From IMG/VR virus record IMGVR_UViG_3300032893_000165, positions 1 through 38,275 of that record: a DNA stretch of 38,275 nt; one strand, written 5' to 3'. The position numbers and the translations under genes were made by a program. Below the pieces are notes generated by a model, which saw nothing but the letters and a program-made list of their open reading frames with translations, had not been told where the DNA came from and did no database searches. The stretch is from a virus. Of the stretch, positions 1 to 5,472 are shown in pieces. How positions within the stretch are numbered: position 1 is the first letter of the stretch; each line of letters begins with the position of its first letter.

Positions 1-115
1 GCAACCGCTCCACCTCATCGCGCAGGCTAGCGATGATGTCCTCCGGCTCGTGACCCACGTCCGAGTAGTCGCAGACGTGAGGAACGGACCGGTCACACAG
101 AACACACCGACTCAC
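1..115 (-). CDS. Small Cys-rich protein, 5' part (cut by window edge)
   Basis: A GTG start at 115 follows a strong AGGAGG at about 122-127. The 38 visible residues carry a Cys cluster (CVLC near the N-terminus, then HVC) and run into a helical segment ending DEVERL, which resembles the DALRAEVERL stretch of the gene at 177-611. The start overlaps the stop of the 22-codon gene upstream (GTGA), like every join in this operon. The reading frame leaves the window; the minus-strand fragment at 38071-38275 looks like its C-terminal half. Function is unknown. A zinc-binding role is only suggested by the cysteines. Confidence 0.65.
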   Translation of the reverse strand, partial: MSRCVLCDRSVPHVCDYSDVGHEPEDIIASLRDEVERL

Positions 116-180
116 GGCCCGCCTCCTGCCCACAGCACTAGCAATGTCGGGTTCGGTATCGGCCACAGGTAATTGCTCAC
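112..180 (-). CDS. 22-residue hydrophobic micropeptide
   Basis: This tiny frame starts GTG at 180, overlapping the stop of the gene at 177-611 (GTGA), and ends in a TGA overlapping the GTG start of the next gene at 115. A strong GGGAGG lies six to seven bases before the start. The peptide begins VSNYLWPIPNP and continues TLLVLWAGGGP, hydrophobic enough for one short membrane segment. Exact overlaps at both ends plus a good ribosome binding site argue that it is translated rather than being a spacer. No family is recognised. It could instead act only as a translational bridge between its neighbours. Confidence 0.5.
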   Translation of the reverse strand: MSNYLWPIPNPTLLVLWAGGGP

Positions 181-611
181 GCGCCACCTCCCTCGCGCAA
201 CGCTTCCTGCGCCCGGGCGAGTACGGCGCGCGCTCGCTTGACGTCGCCGTCGCCCATCAAGTCGGCCAGCGCCTCCGCCAACTCCCTCACCAGCGCGGTC
301 ATTTGCTCGGCGCGCGCGTGGTCCTCGTCGGCCCGGTTGTGCGCTGCGTTCAACTCTTCTAGGAATCGCTTGTGGCGCTCGGCTGATTCGCCTCGACAAT
401 TCGGGTAGGACGCGTCTTTCTCCGCGCGCAGCCGCTCCACCTCGGCGCGCAGGGCGTCGCGCTCGCCCAACAGCGTGCGGATTACGTCAGCCGCTTCTTT
501 GTGAATGGTGCAGGCGGGAGACGGCACGCACTCTGTGTCTAGACGTTCAACCAACCCCGGCGGAGGGCCAATAAACTCGTATTCGTCGCCCCATCCATTG
601 TCACCAATCAC
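177..611 (-). CDS. Coiled-coil hypothetical protein
   Basis: The GTG at 611 is chosen because GGGAGGTG precedes it and it overlaps the upstream stop (GTGA); an open frame continues further upstream but without such support. The 144-residue product has an N-terminal acidic and aromatic part (GDNGWGDEYEFIGPPPG), two cysteines, then a long heptad-like stretch rich in Glu, Arg, Ala and Leu. The segment ARAEQMTALVRELAEAL is nearly repeated in the fragment at the right end of the window (AEQLTALVRELADI). Function is unknown; a structural or adaptor coiled coil is the most that can be said. Confidence 0.75.
   Translation of the reverse strand: MIGDNGWGDEYEFIGPPPGLVERLDTECVPSPACTIHKEAADVIRTLLGERDALRAEVERLRAEKDASYPNCRGESAERHKRFLEELNAAHNRADEDHARAEQMTALVRELAEALADLMGDGDVKRARAVLARAQEALREGGGA
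274..315. repeat. 42-bp near-identical repeat, left copy
   Basis: This stretch matches 38204-38245 at 41 of 42 bases in the same orientation (one T/G difference at 302 versus 38232). In both places it lies in a minus-strand coiled-coil coding region and encodes a TALVRELA-type segment, so it reflects recent duplication or recombination between two paralogous genes. Confidence 0.9.
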
Positions 612-982
612 CGCCCACCTCCCTCGCGCTTGGCGGCGGGGCACGCGGGGTCGTGTCCCTGTGTTCCCGTGTGCCAGGAATCGACTCGACCGTAGGCGCA
701 CGTGCACCGGGGCGCGGGCGACTCGGGGGCGGCCTCTGAGTCCTGCCGCTTGTCAAAGTAGTCGCAACCATCCGCTACGCAGAACGTGTAGGGCCCGATG
801 TCACCACCCATGAGTCCATATCCCTGCCCCACCTCCCCTCCGCACTTTGGACAGCGCGGCGCGGGGCGGGGGTCGGCGCGCGCTTGCTCGTCTAGCGCCT
901 CACGCAGCGCCCTCAGGCCTTCCTCTGGAATTGTGGAGAGGACATCGCGAAGGATGCCCTTCCACGGACGCCGTCGGCTCAT
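608..982 (-). CDS. Cys-rich, zinc-ribbon-like hypothetical protein
   Basis: The ATG at 982 overlaps the upstream stop as ATGA, which is why it is preferred over an in-frame start at 1015. The 124-residue product starts MSRRRPWKG, has a short helical region (TIPEEGLRALREALDEQ), a linker RADPRPAP, then CPKCGG and a second pair (CVADGC), which together look like a zinc ribbon, and a further CTCAYG motif. The C-terminus has His and Cys in TQGHDPAC. The linker is shared with the upstream gene at the DNA level (26-bp repeat). Metal binding is likely; the function is unknown. Confidence 0.75.
   Translation of the reverse strand: MSRRRPWKGILRDVLSTIPEEGLRALREALDEQARADPRPAPRCPKCGGEVGQGYGLMGGDIGPYTFCVADGCDYFDKRQDSEAAPESPAPRCTCAYGRVDSWHTGTQGHDPACPAAKREGGGR
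857..882. repeat. 26-bp exact repeat, copy 1
   Basis: Identical to 1087-1112 in the same orientation. Both copies are read in the same frame on the minus strand and give RADPRPAP just before a Cys motif, in two adjacent genes. This suggests segment exchange or duplication of a linker between neighbouring zinc-motif proteins. Confidence 0.9.
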
Positions 983-1557
983 GGCTCTGGCTCCGGTGGG
1001 TCTCCGCCTTCCCATGTCATCCCCATCTCGACCAGCGGGCAGTCCACGCTATTGTGACCCTTGCCGCATGCGGCACAAGGACCAGCCGGCGCGGGGCGGG
1101 GGTCGGCGCGCGTGCCACACTCCGGGTAGTGCGGGCAGTGCTTGCCGCCGGGGCACGCCGGGGCGGAGTGGGCGGCGAGGAAGGCGCGCGTCTTGTCGAG
1201 CAGGTCGTACAGGCTCACGCCGGGATGGTCTGCTTGCCACTGCTCCAACAGCCCCCGCGCCTTATCCAGTTCTCGCACGAGACTCTCCACCTCTCCGTTG
1301 CCCTCGGCGATATCCGCGGCAAGCTGCTCCACTGAGCGCTCTGCATCAGTCAGCGCCGTCTCGGCCTTCTCGGCGCGCTCGTGCAACTCCCGCTGGCTGC
1401 GCTCGAAGTCCTTGTGGTTCGCCATCGCAGCCGCTTGCCACGCACGCAAATCGCGTACTGCGGCGGCGAGGTCGCGGATGGTCCTCTCCAGTACATACCG
1501 CTCATGTGGCGGAGTACGCAGAATCGTCTCGGCCCGCTCCAGCACGTCGTCGCTCAT
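979..1557 (-). CDS. Coiled-coil protein with C-terminal Cys/His motifs
   Basis: The ATG at 1557 has AGGAGG upstream and overlaps the stop of the 31-codon gene before it (ATGA). The 192-residue product is helical in its first two thirds: MSDDVLERAETIL, then a stretch of heptads through HERAEKAETALTDAERSVEQLAADI. The C-terminal part is rich in Cys and His: CPGGKHCPHYPECG, the RADPRPAP linker, then CAACGKGHNSVDCP, which resembles a zinc knuckle (C-x2-C-x4-H-x4-C). Zinc knuckles often bind nucleic acid, so this may be an RNA- or DNA-binding accessory protein, but the role is inferred. Confidence 0.8.
   Translation of the reverse strand: MSDDVLERAETILRTPPHERYVLERTIRDLAAAVRDLRAWQAAAMANHKDFERSQRELHERAEKAETALTDAERSVEQLAADIAEGNGEVESLVRELDKARGLLEQWQADHPGVSLYDLLDKTRAFLAAHSAPACPGGKHCPHYPECGTRADPRPAPAGPCAACGKGHNSVDCPLVEMGMTWEGGDPPEPEP
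1087..1112. repeat. 26-bp exact repeat, copy 2
   Basis: Second copy of the 857-882 sequence, again encoding RADPRPAP on the minus strand, here between two Cys-rich motifs of the coiled-coil protein. Confidence 0.9.
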
Positions 1558-1649
1558 TTCTGCCTCCTCAGCCACCGCCATCCCCAGACGAATGCCGCCA
1601 CCACCACGGCATACGTCAGACAGGCCACCGCGAAGAGGTCCCAGTTCAT
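1554..1649 (-). CDS. 31-residue single-span membrane peptide
   Basis: The frame starts ATG at 1649 and ends TGA at 1554-1556, overlapping both neighbours by four bases (ATGA at each end). The peptide begins MNWDLFAVACLTYAVVV, continues through a hydrophobic stretch AAFVWGW, and ends with basic residues RWLRRQK, the pattern of a small inner-membrane peptide with a cytoplasmic basic tail. No Shine-Dalgarno sequence is visible, so translation would depend on coupling to the upstream gene. The function is unknown; small phage membrane peptides of this kind can act in exclusion or membrane stress, but nothing specific is shown. Confidence 0.6.
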   Translation of the reverse strand: MNWDLFAVACLTYAVVVAAFVWGWRWLRRQK

Positions 1650-1909
1650 GGCGAGAGGAGAATAAGGCCCGTCTGCTCGCGGTGGCGCTGCTTGGACACC
1701 CGGCGGAGATGGACGTCATACATCCGGGCCCAGCGGGCCATGACGCGCTGGACGTGCTCGGGCCAGACAACCGGCATGGGCAGGGCGAGGCTACAGAGAA
1801 GGGGCGGGAGCCCGTGGGCATCCTGGGCGTCGAGCTGGTCAGCAAAGCGGACGGTGGAGGGCAGGGCCGCTCCGCGGCAGATGGCGGCCAGGTAGTCCCG
1901 GATGCTCAC
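1646..1909 (-). CDS. Hypothetical protein
   Basis: GTG start at 1909 with GGGAGG upstream, overlapping the preceding stop as GTGA. The 87-residue product begins MSIRDYLAAICRGAALPSTV and contains an aromatic and basic C-terminal half (VMARWARMYDVHLRRVSKQ). No domain is recognised and no membrane segment is evident. It belongs to the chain of coupled genes read leftward from 3023. Confidence 0.7.
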   Translation of the reverse strand: MSIRDYLAAICRGAALPSTVRFADQLDAQDAHGLPPLLCSLALPMPVVWPEHVQRVMARWARMYDVHLRRVSKQRHREQTGLILLSP

Positions 1910-2268
1910 GACTTGGCCTCCCCCAGCTTCTTGAGCTCTGCCGATGGCCGGGCGTCATACCCATCCGCGATGTCCTTCCGCCCCATGGCAATCAAGACTC
2001 CGCGGACATGGTGAATCCGCTGGATGAGCTGCTCCACGTCCCAGGACCGGTCAGCCCCCCAGGCCGCAGAGAGCGCCGAGGCGAGCCGTCCCAGGTGGTT
2101 CTGGACGCAGAACACCACCGTCTCCGCCTCCTCCTCCGAGAAGGTGGGGTGGGTCTCGTTCTCCGCGTACCGCATACAGCCGGGGTAATGACGCCAGTGC
2201 CCATCGCAGGTGGCGCAGCGCTCGGTTGTGCGGTCAAACTCACTTCCATTGGGTTCTCGGATTCTCAA
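1906..2268 (-). CDS. Hypothetical protein with N-terminal Cys motif
   Basis: A TTG start at 2268 is inferred because GGAGG lies just upstream and the codon overlaps the previous stop as TTGA; no in-frame ATG is better placed. The 120-residue product has CATCDGHWRHYPGC near the N-terminus, a plausible metal-binding cluster, followed by a helical region (EEEAETVVFCVQNHLGRLASALSAAWG) and a basic, charged end. No family is recognised. Confidence 0.7.
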   Translation of the reverse strand: MRIREPNGSEFDRTTERCATCDGHWRHYPGCMRYAENETHPTFSEEEAETVVFCVQNHLGRLASALSAAWGADRSWDVEQLIQRIHHVRGVLIAMGRKDIADGYDARPSAELKKLGEAKS

Positions 2269-2423
2269 GGCTTCCTCCGAAATGCTTTGTCAATGGCCGT
2301 GCCCCGAAAGGCCCGGTCGATGCTCTCGAAGAGCGTGGCAACAACCGAGACGACTGTCCAGAACAGAAACATGGCCACCCAGAGAATCAGGTAGGCCCAG
2401 AAGGCCCAGAGGAGGACGTGCAT
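2265..2423 (-). CDS. Small membrane protein
   Basis: ATG at 2423 overlaps the TGA of the upstream lipoprotein gene (TGATG); GGAGG lies about ten bases before it. The 52-residue product has a strongly hydrophobic aromatic stretch from about residue 3 to 31 (HVLLWAFWAYLILWVAMF and following LFWTVVSVVATLF), long enough for one long or two short membrane spans, and then a basic C-terminal tail ending AFRRKP. Together with the neighbouring lipoprotein it suggests an envelope-directed function early in infection, for example exclusion of other phages; this is inference. Confidence 0.7.
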   Translation of the reverse strand: MHVLLWAFWAYLILWVAMFLFWTVVSVVATLFESIDRAFRGTAIDKAFRRKP

Positions 2424-2569
2424 CACGGCGCTCCTCCGTCCGGGCAGGGGTGGCACACCTGGCCATCCCAGAAGCAACCCCGGTGCACACCCAACCCGTC
2501 CCAGATGGGGCAGGGTTCAGGCGTTCCTCCTCCGCAACCCAGGAGCAAGAGGAGGGGGAGGAGTCTCAC
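2423..2569 (-). CDS. Small Cys-rich lipoprotein
   Basis: GTG at 2569 overlaps the stop of the upstream gene (GTGA), with GGAG seven bases ahead. The 48-residue product starts VRLLPLLLLLGCGGG, a short signal peptide with a lipobox ending LLGC, so Cys11 would be lipidated after signal peptidase II cleavage. The predicted mature peptide is about 38 residues, Pro/Gly rich, with four further cysteines (EPCP, RGCF, QVCHPC). Its size recalls phage outer spanins or exclusion lipoproteins such as T5 Llp. Its place in the accessory operon, far from the lysis genes, favours an exclusion or envelope role over a spanin. Confidence 0.65.
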   Translation of the reverse strand: MRLLPLLLLLGCGGGTPEPCPIWDGLGVHRGCFWDGQVCHPCPDGGAP

Positions 2570-2844
2570 GCCTTGTCTCCGTCGATGCGGGCGAGGAGAT
2601 CGTGGGCGATGCCCACAATCGCGATGAGACCCTCGGCCACATCGGGCGAATAGGGCGCCAAGTCTATCAACGCCTTCGTCGTCATGCGCAGCGCACTCAG
2701 CATCTCCGGCGCGGCGGCGATGAGGCGGGCGTTGGCGGCCGTGGACTCCGGGCCACGCCAATTGATGCGCGCAACGCGCTGGGAATTGCGGTCCTCGATG
2801 CTCCGCGCCAAGGAGCGCCACGGCCCCGGGGTGTGTTTGCTCAT
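2566..2844 (-). CDS. HTPGPW-motif phage protein
   Basis: ATG at 2844 with GGGAGG upstream, overlapping the previous stop (ATGA). The 92-residue product begins MSKHTPGPW and has the usual later block ANARLIAAAPEML, the two signatures of a small protein family frequent in phages and prophages of proteobacteria. The middle carries basic and polar residues (RSIEDRNSQRVARINWRG), the C-terminus is helical. The biochemical function of the family is not established as far as is known here. The motif pair makes the identification firm, the role unknown. Confidence 0.85.
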   Translation of the reverse strand: MSKHTPGPWRSLARSIEDRNSQRVARINWRGPESTAANARLIAAAPEMLSALRMTTKALIDLAPYSPDVAEGLIAIVGIAHDLLARIDGDKA

Positions 2845-3023
2845 CTGGAGAACCTCCCAGCCAGCAGCTCGGGTCCCGGAGTCCACTGGAACGTATTGGC
2901 CTCGTGCTCACCCCGGACGCCCGCAGCAATCAGGATGCTCTGCAGATTCCGCTTGGCCTGGGATTCGGTCTTTCCGTCCGCCCCGTAGTGCTTTTTTCCG
3001 ATGGTGACTTCCGCTCGCCACAT
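2841..3023 (-). CDS. Hypothetical protein, first gene of leftward operon
   Basis: ATG at 3023 is preceded by GGAGG, about 26 bases after the predicted transcription start of the leftward promoter. The 60-residue product MWRAEVTIGKKHYGADGKT... is basic at the N-terminus, with alternating charged residues that suggest a small alpha/beta fold, and ends GPELLAGRFSR. Its stop overlaps the next start (ATGA). No family is recognised. Confidence 0.75.
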   Translation of the reverse strand: MWRAEVTIGKKHYGADGKTESQAKRNLQSILIAAGVRGEHEANTFQWTPGPELLAGRFSR

Positions 3024-3034
3024 GTGAAGCCTCC

Positions 3035-3063
3035 TTGACCTTGACTTCTGTACATAGTATACA
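3035..3063 (+). promoter_or_regulatory. Rightward sigma70-like promoter
   Basis: TTGACC at 3035-3040, a 17-base spacer and TATACA at 3058-3063 form a near-consensus promoter for the replication side. The expected start near 3070 leaves a leader of roughly 40 bases before the ATG at 3113, which has AAGGAG at 3099-3104. The -10 overlaps that of the leftward promoter. Confidence 0.65.
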
Positions 3064-3084
3064 TGCTCCCATCATGAATGTCAA
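3056..3084 (-). promoter_or_regulatory. Leftward sigma70-like promoter
   Basis: On the minus strand TTGACA (3084-3079), a 17-base spacer and TATACT (3061-3056) give an almost perfect consensus promoter for the accessory operon. The expected start is near 3049, some 26 bases before the ATG at 3023. Its -10 and the rightward -10 are read from the same palindrome GTATAC at 3057-3062, so polymerase cannot occupy both at once. Confidence 0.7.
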
Positions 3085-3112
3085 GCGAACCAGAAAACAA
3101 GGAGTTACCCGC

Positions 3113-3346
3113 ATGGAAGAGCCTACCGAAGCCCGCCCCCAGTGGCTCCGCGTCCCACCAGAAGTCCTGGCCGAGCTCGAGGACATCCAGGCCGGATGGA
3201 ACGAGCGTGTCCCCACCTCTCGCCTGATGCTCGCTGCCATCCGCGTGGGTCTCTCCGGACTCCGTCAGTTCAGCCCCCACGAGGTGTACGGCATCGCCAA
3301 ACTGGGAGCGGAGCGATTCGGTGTCCGTGTAACGCGACAGTCCTAG
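3113..3346 (+). CDS. Ribbon-helix-helix-like regulator
   Basis: ATG at 3113 is preferred because AAGGAG lies nine bases upstream; an in-frame ATG at 3074 falls almost at the predicted transcription start. The 77-residue product has the layout of a ribbon-helix-helix protein: a short strand (QWLRVPPEV), a first helix (LAELEDIQAGW) and a second helix after a turn (TSRLMLAAIRVGLSGL). It is the first rightward gene and lies beside the double promoter, so autoregulation and control of the early switch are plausible. The fold assignment comes from pattern only. Confidence 0.6.
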   Translation: MEEPTEARPQWLRVPPEVLAELEDIQAGWNERVPTSRLMLAAIRVGLSGLRQFSPHEVYGIAKLGAERFGVRVTRQS

Positions 3347-3368
3347 GTCGATTTGGTTCAAGTCTCCC

Positions 3369-3399
3369 TTGCACGTCTGTCACGTGTTGGACGTACACT
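3369..3399 (+). promoter_or_regulatory. Weak promoter candidate before replication gene
   Basis: TTGCAC at 3369-3374 and TACACT at 3394-3399 are separated by 19 bases, longer than the usual 17. The spacer holds a CACGTG palindrome. Support is weak and read-through from the promoter at 3035 would suffice. Confidence 0.2.
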
Positions 3400-3429
3400 G
3401 CCGACCCCCGTCGTAGCCCCGAGGTGCAC

Positions 3430-4239
3430 ATGAGCTGGTGCCGCTTGGAACCCGGTTACTTCAGGCACCCCAAGACGCTCCGGCTCATCGCGCTCCTCAA
3501 AGACTCCGACGCCGACAAGTACCTGCCCCGCATCTGGGCCTGGGCGGCCGGGAGCCTCGAGTCTGGCACTCTCCCCGAGCCACTGGCCCGGCGGGACTTC
3601 GAGGCAGCGGCTCTCTGGGATGGGCCCCGGGGCCAGCTCTTCGATGCCCTGGTTTCCGTGGGTTACGTGGACGTCACGGTGGGCATCGCAACACTGCACG
3701 ACTGGCACGTGTACAACGGCTACCAACAACGCGAATCCCGCAGACTACGTGAGCGTAAGGTCCCGAAACCTAAAGGCGCACGCGTGCAGGGCCGCGTCGA
3801 TGTGCACGCGGCACGTACGGACGGACGGACGTACAGACGTACGAACGGACACGACACGACAACTGCCCCGCCGGCAGAGCCGGCCAAACAGGCCCCCCTC
3901 GAGCTGGTCAGAACGCTTCCAGCACACGTGGCGCTGGTGGAGGCATTCGCGGAGGTCTACCGGGCCAAGGAGGGCAAGCCCTACCGGCACCAGCGGGCTG
4001 ACTTTGCGCAAGCTGCCCCTCTGGCTGCCCAGGGGGTGACGCCCGGGGAGGTGAAGGCGGCTGCCGAGCGAGCATGGAGGCCAGGCATCAGCCCCTGGCT
4101 TCAAGTCCGAAACTTCAAGCAGCTGGCCTCGAGGTTTGCCGAGGTGGCCGTTGCCAAGAGCAGCCAGGCCCAGCACAACGTGGCCACCACGGAAGAGCTG
4201 GAACTCCAGGAGAAGCGCCTAGGGGAGGTGCCACTGTGA
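3430..4239 (+). CDS. Replication initiator / DnaD-like protein
   Basis: ATG at 3430 follows GAGGTG closely. The 269-residue product starts MSWCRLEPGYFRHPKTLRL, a winged-helix type N-terminus common in phage replisome organisers, with the block LFDALVSVGYVDV and HDWHVYNGYQQRESRR. Residues about 127-145 are a low-complexity linker encoded by an ACGN repeat tract. The C-terminal half (from about 160) has helices ending NFKQLASRFAEV. The next gene is a DnaC/IstB-type ATPase whose GTG overlaps this stop, the usual initiator plus helicase-loader pair. A role like lambda O or DnaD is inferred. Confidence 0.65.
   Translation: MSWCRLEPGYFRHPKTLRLIALLKDSDADKYLPRIWAWAAGSLESGTLPEPLARRDFEAAALWDGPRGQLFDALVSVGYVDVTVGIATLHDWHVYNGYQQRESRRLRERKVPKPKGARVQGRVDVHAARTDGRTYRRTNGHDTTTAPPAEPAKQAPLELVRTLPAHVALVEAFAEVYRAKEGKPYRHQRADFAQAAPLAAQGVTPGEVKAAAERAWRPGISPWLQVRNFKQLASRFAEVAVAKSSQAQHNVATTEELELQEKRLGEVPL
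3813..3852 (+). repeat. ACGN tetranucleotide tract inside the replication gene
   Basis: About ten successive four-base units begin AC, mostly ACGT, ACGG or ACGA, in phase from 3813. The tract sits in the interdomain linker of the replication protein and is preceded by the perfect palindrome GCACGCGTGC at 3778-3787. Repeats inside an initiator gene recall the lambda origin within O. An alternative is a slippage-prone microsatellite. Confidence 0.6.
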
Positions 4240-5228
4240 CGACTGACATGTACACGGGCTGGCCGGAGTACGACTTGCGCGAGCGGGAGGACTGGGTCCG
4301 GGGTGTTCCCGCCAAGGGCGCGCCGGAGTACCTTCACCCCATCGAGGACATCCGGAAGTGGCAGGCGCAGTTTGCCGACCAGGTGAGGCTTCCCGAATAC
4401 GGGCCAGACGGGAAGGAAACCGTCCAGTCCCTCGCCTGGCGCGCGGCGGATGCCGTGAAGGCCGCTCGGCTGGCTGCGGGCTTCCGACTCCATGAGCGAG
4501 GAGAGCTCGAGTCCTACGCCTCCCTGCGCCGCCGCATGGGCTGGAGCTCGGCCAACCCTGAGGACATCCGCCGGACGGCCAGCCAGGCCATCGAGCGTTT
4601 CCATGAGCAGCTGCCCCGGGCCATGGCCTCCATGGGCGTGGGCGCCCGGTGCATCGAGGCCCTGGCGGACCTCGTGGAGACGGACCCGGTGAAGTGGGTC
4701 CGGGCCTGGCTGGACACGGGGCGACGGTGGGCGTTGATTCTCACGGGGGCTGGCGGCTCCGGGAAGTCCATTGCTCTGGCCGAGGCCTGCCGGCACTTCG
4801 CCCGGGAGACGGTCCGCTACGGGGACGGCTTCGAGGAGCTGCAATGGCGGACCCGCAAGGCCTGCTACACCCTGGCCTCGGACATGCTCGCTGGGCCCAT
4901 TTTCGGCGAGGAGGGCGAACGGCGCTTCCAGAAATTCAGCAGGGTGGACCTGCTCTGCCTGGATGACCTGGGCGCGGACGTCCCCTCGGAGCAGTCCAAG
5001 GACTTCCTCTGGAGAATTCTCGACGGCCGCTACCGGAACAAGCGGCGCACCCTCATCGCCACCAACCTCTCCAGCATGGAGCTGATTCTCAAGCTCGGGG
5101 AGAGGTTTGGCCGGCGACTCCGGACGGACACCGAGGATGGCGCCAGCATCCGGACGCTCAAGGAGCCTTTTCGACGTGGGCCCAGCGGTCCAGGTAGTCT
5201 GCCGCCCGCCGGTAGTCCGCCGCCTTGA
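4236..5228 (+). CDS. DnaC/IstB-like helicase loader ATPase
   Basis: GTG at 4236 overlaps the upstream stop (CTGTGA), with GGAGGTG ahead. In the 330-residue product, a helical N-terminal half is followed by Walker A GAGGSGKS at 171-178 (Lys177) and Walker B LLCLDDLGAD with Asp243-Asp244. A sensor-like Asn is in LIATNLSS, and an arginine-rich RFGRRLR follows. This is the order of DnaC/IstB AAA+ proteins, which load the replicative helicase with the initiator. The last 23 or so residues (KEPFRRGPSGPGSLPPAGSPPP) are low-complexity and are the antisense of the resolvase gene end at 5158, suggesting a C-terminus altered by insertion of that cassette. Confidence 0.85.
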   Translation: MTTDMYTGWPEYDLREREDWVRGVPAKGAPEYLHPIEDIRKWQAQFADQVRLPEYGPDGKETVQSLAWRAADAVKAARLAAGFRLHERGELESYASLRRRMGWSSANPEDIRRTASQAIERFHEQLPRAMASMGVGARCIEALADLVETDPVKWVRAWLDTGRRWALILTGAGGSGKSIALAEACRHFARETVRYGDGFEELQWRTRKACYTLASDMLAGPIFGEEGERRFQKFSRVDLLCLDDLGADVPSEQSKDFLWRILDGRYRNKRRTLIATNLSSMELILKLGERFGRRLRTDTEDGASIRTLKEPFRRGPSGPGSLPPAGSPPP

Positions 5229-5472
5229 AGCCGTAGCGGGTCGGCCCGAGAAGGAAACGGTTGTCCATGTTGCACAACACCCCTCGGACCAGCGCCCGCC
5301 GCTGCTCTGGCTTCAACTTCTTGAACCGGTAGTGGTGGAAGTGGTCAATGTTCAGCACCCGGGTGGTTCTCCCGCAGATGGCGCACCCTCCGCCCTGGGA
5401 CTCAAGAATGGCCCACCACTGGGCCTCCGTCAGGCCATACTTCTTGAGCGTCGCCTTGCTCGGGGCCTTCAT
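5158..5472 (-). CDS. Endonuclease VII-like Holliday-junction resolvase
   Basis: ATG at 5472 overlaps the stop of the upstream ribbon-helix-helix gene (ATGA). The 104-residue product has CAIC at 30-33, NIDHFHH with Asp43-His44, and RGVLCNMDNRFLLG at 63-76, followed by AADYLDRW: the order of the recombination endonuclease VII (His-Me finger) family, which cuts branched DNA before packaging. The second zinc pair is unusual: Cys67 is present, but residue 70, normally Cys in CxxCN, is Asp. The gene runs against its neighbours and overlaps the helicase-loader end by 71 bases. Confidence 0.8.
   Translation of the reverse strand: MKAPSKATLKKYGLTEAQWWAILESQGGGCAICGRTTRVLNIDHFHHYRFKKLKPEQRRALVRGVLCNMDNRFLLGPTRYGFKAADYRRAADYLDRWAHVEKAP

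Noticed and set aside
112-399. 95-codon Arg-rich minus-strand frame
   Set aside because: Most of it is a shifted shadow of the coiled-coil gene; only its last 22 codons, with their own start and ribosome binding site, are kept.
3074-3112. ATG at 3074 as start of the ribbon-helix-helix gene
   Set aside because: It would lie at the predicted transcription start without a ribosome binding site; ATG 3113 has AAGGAG.
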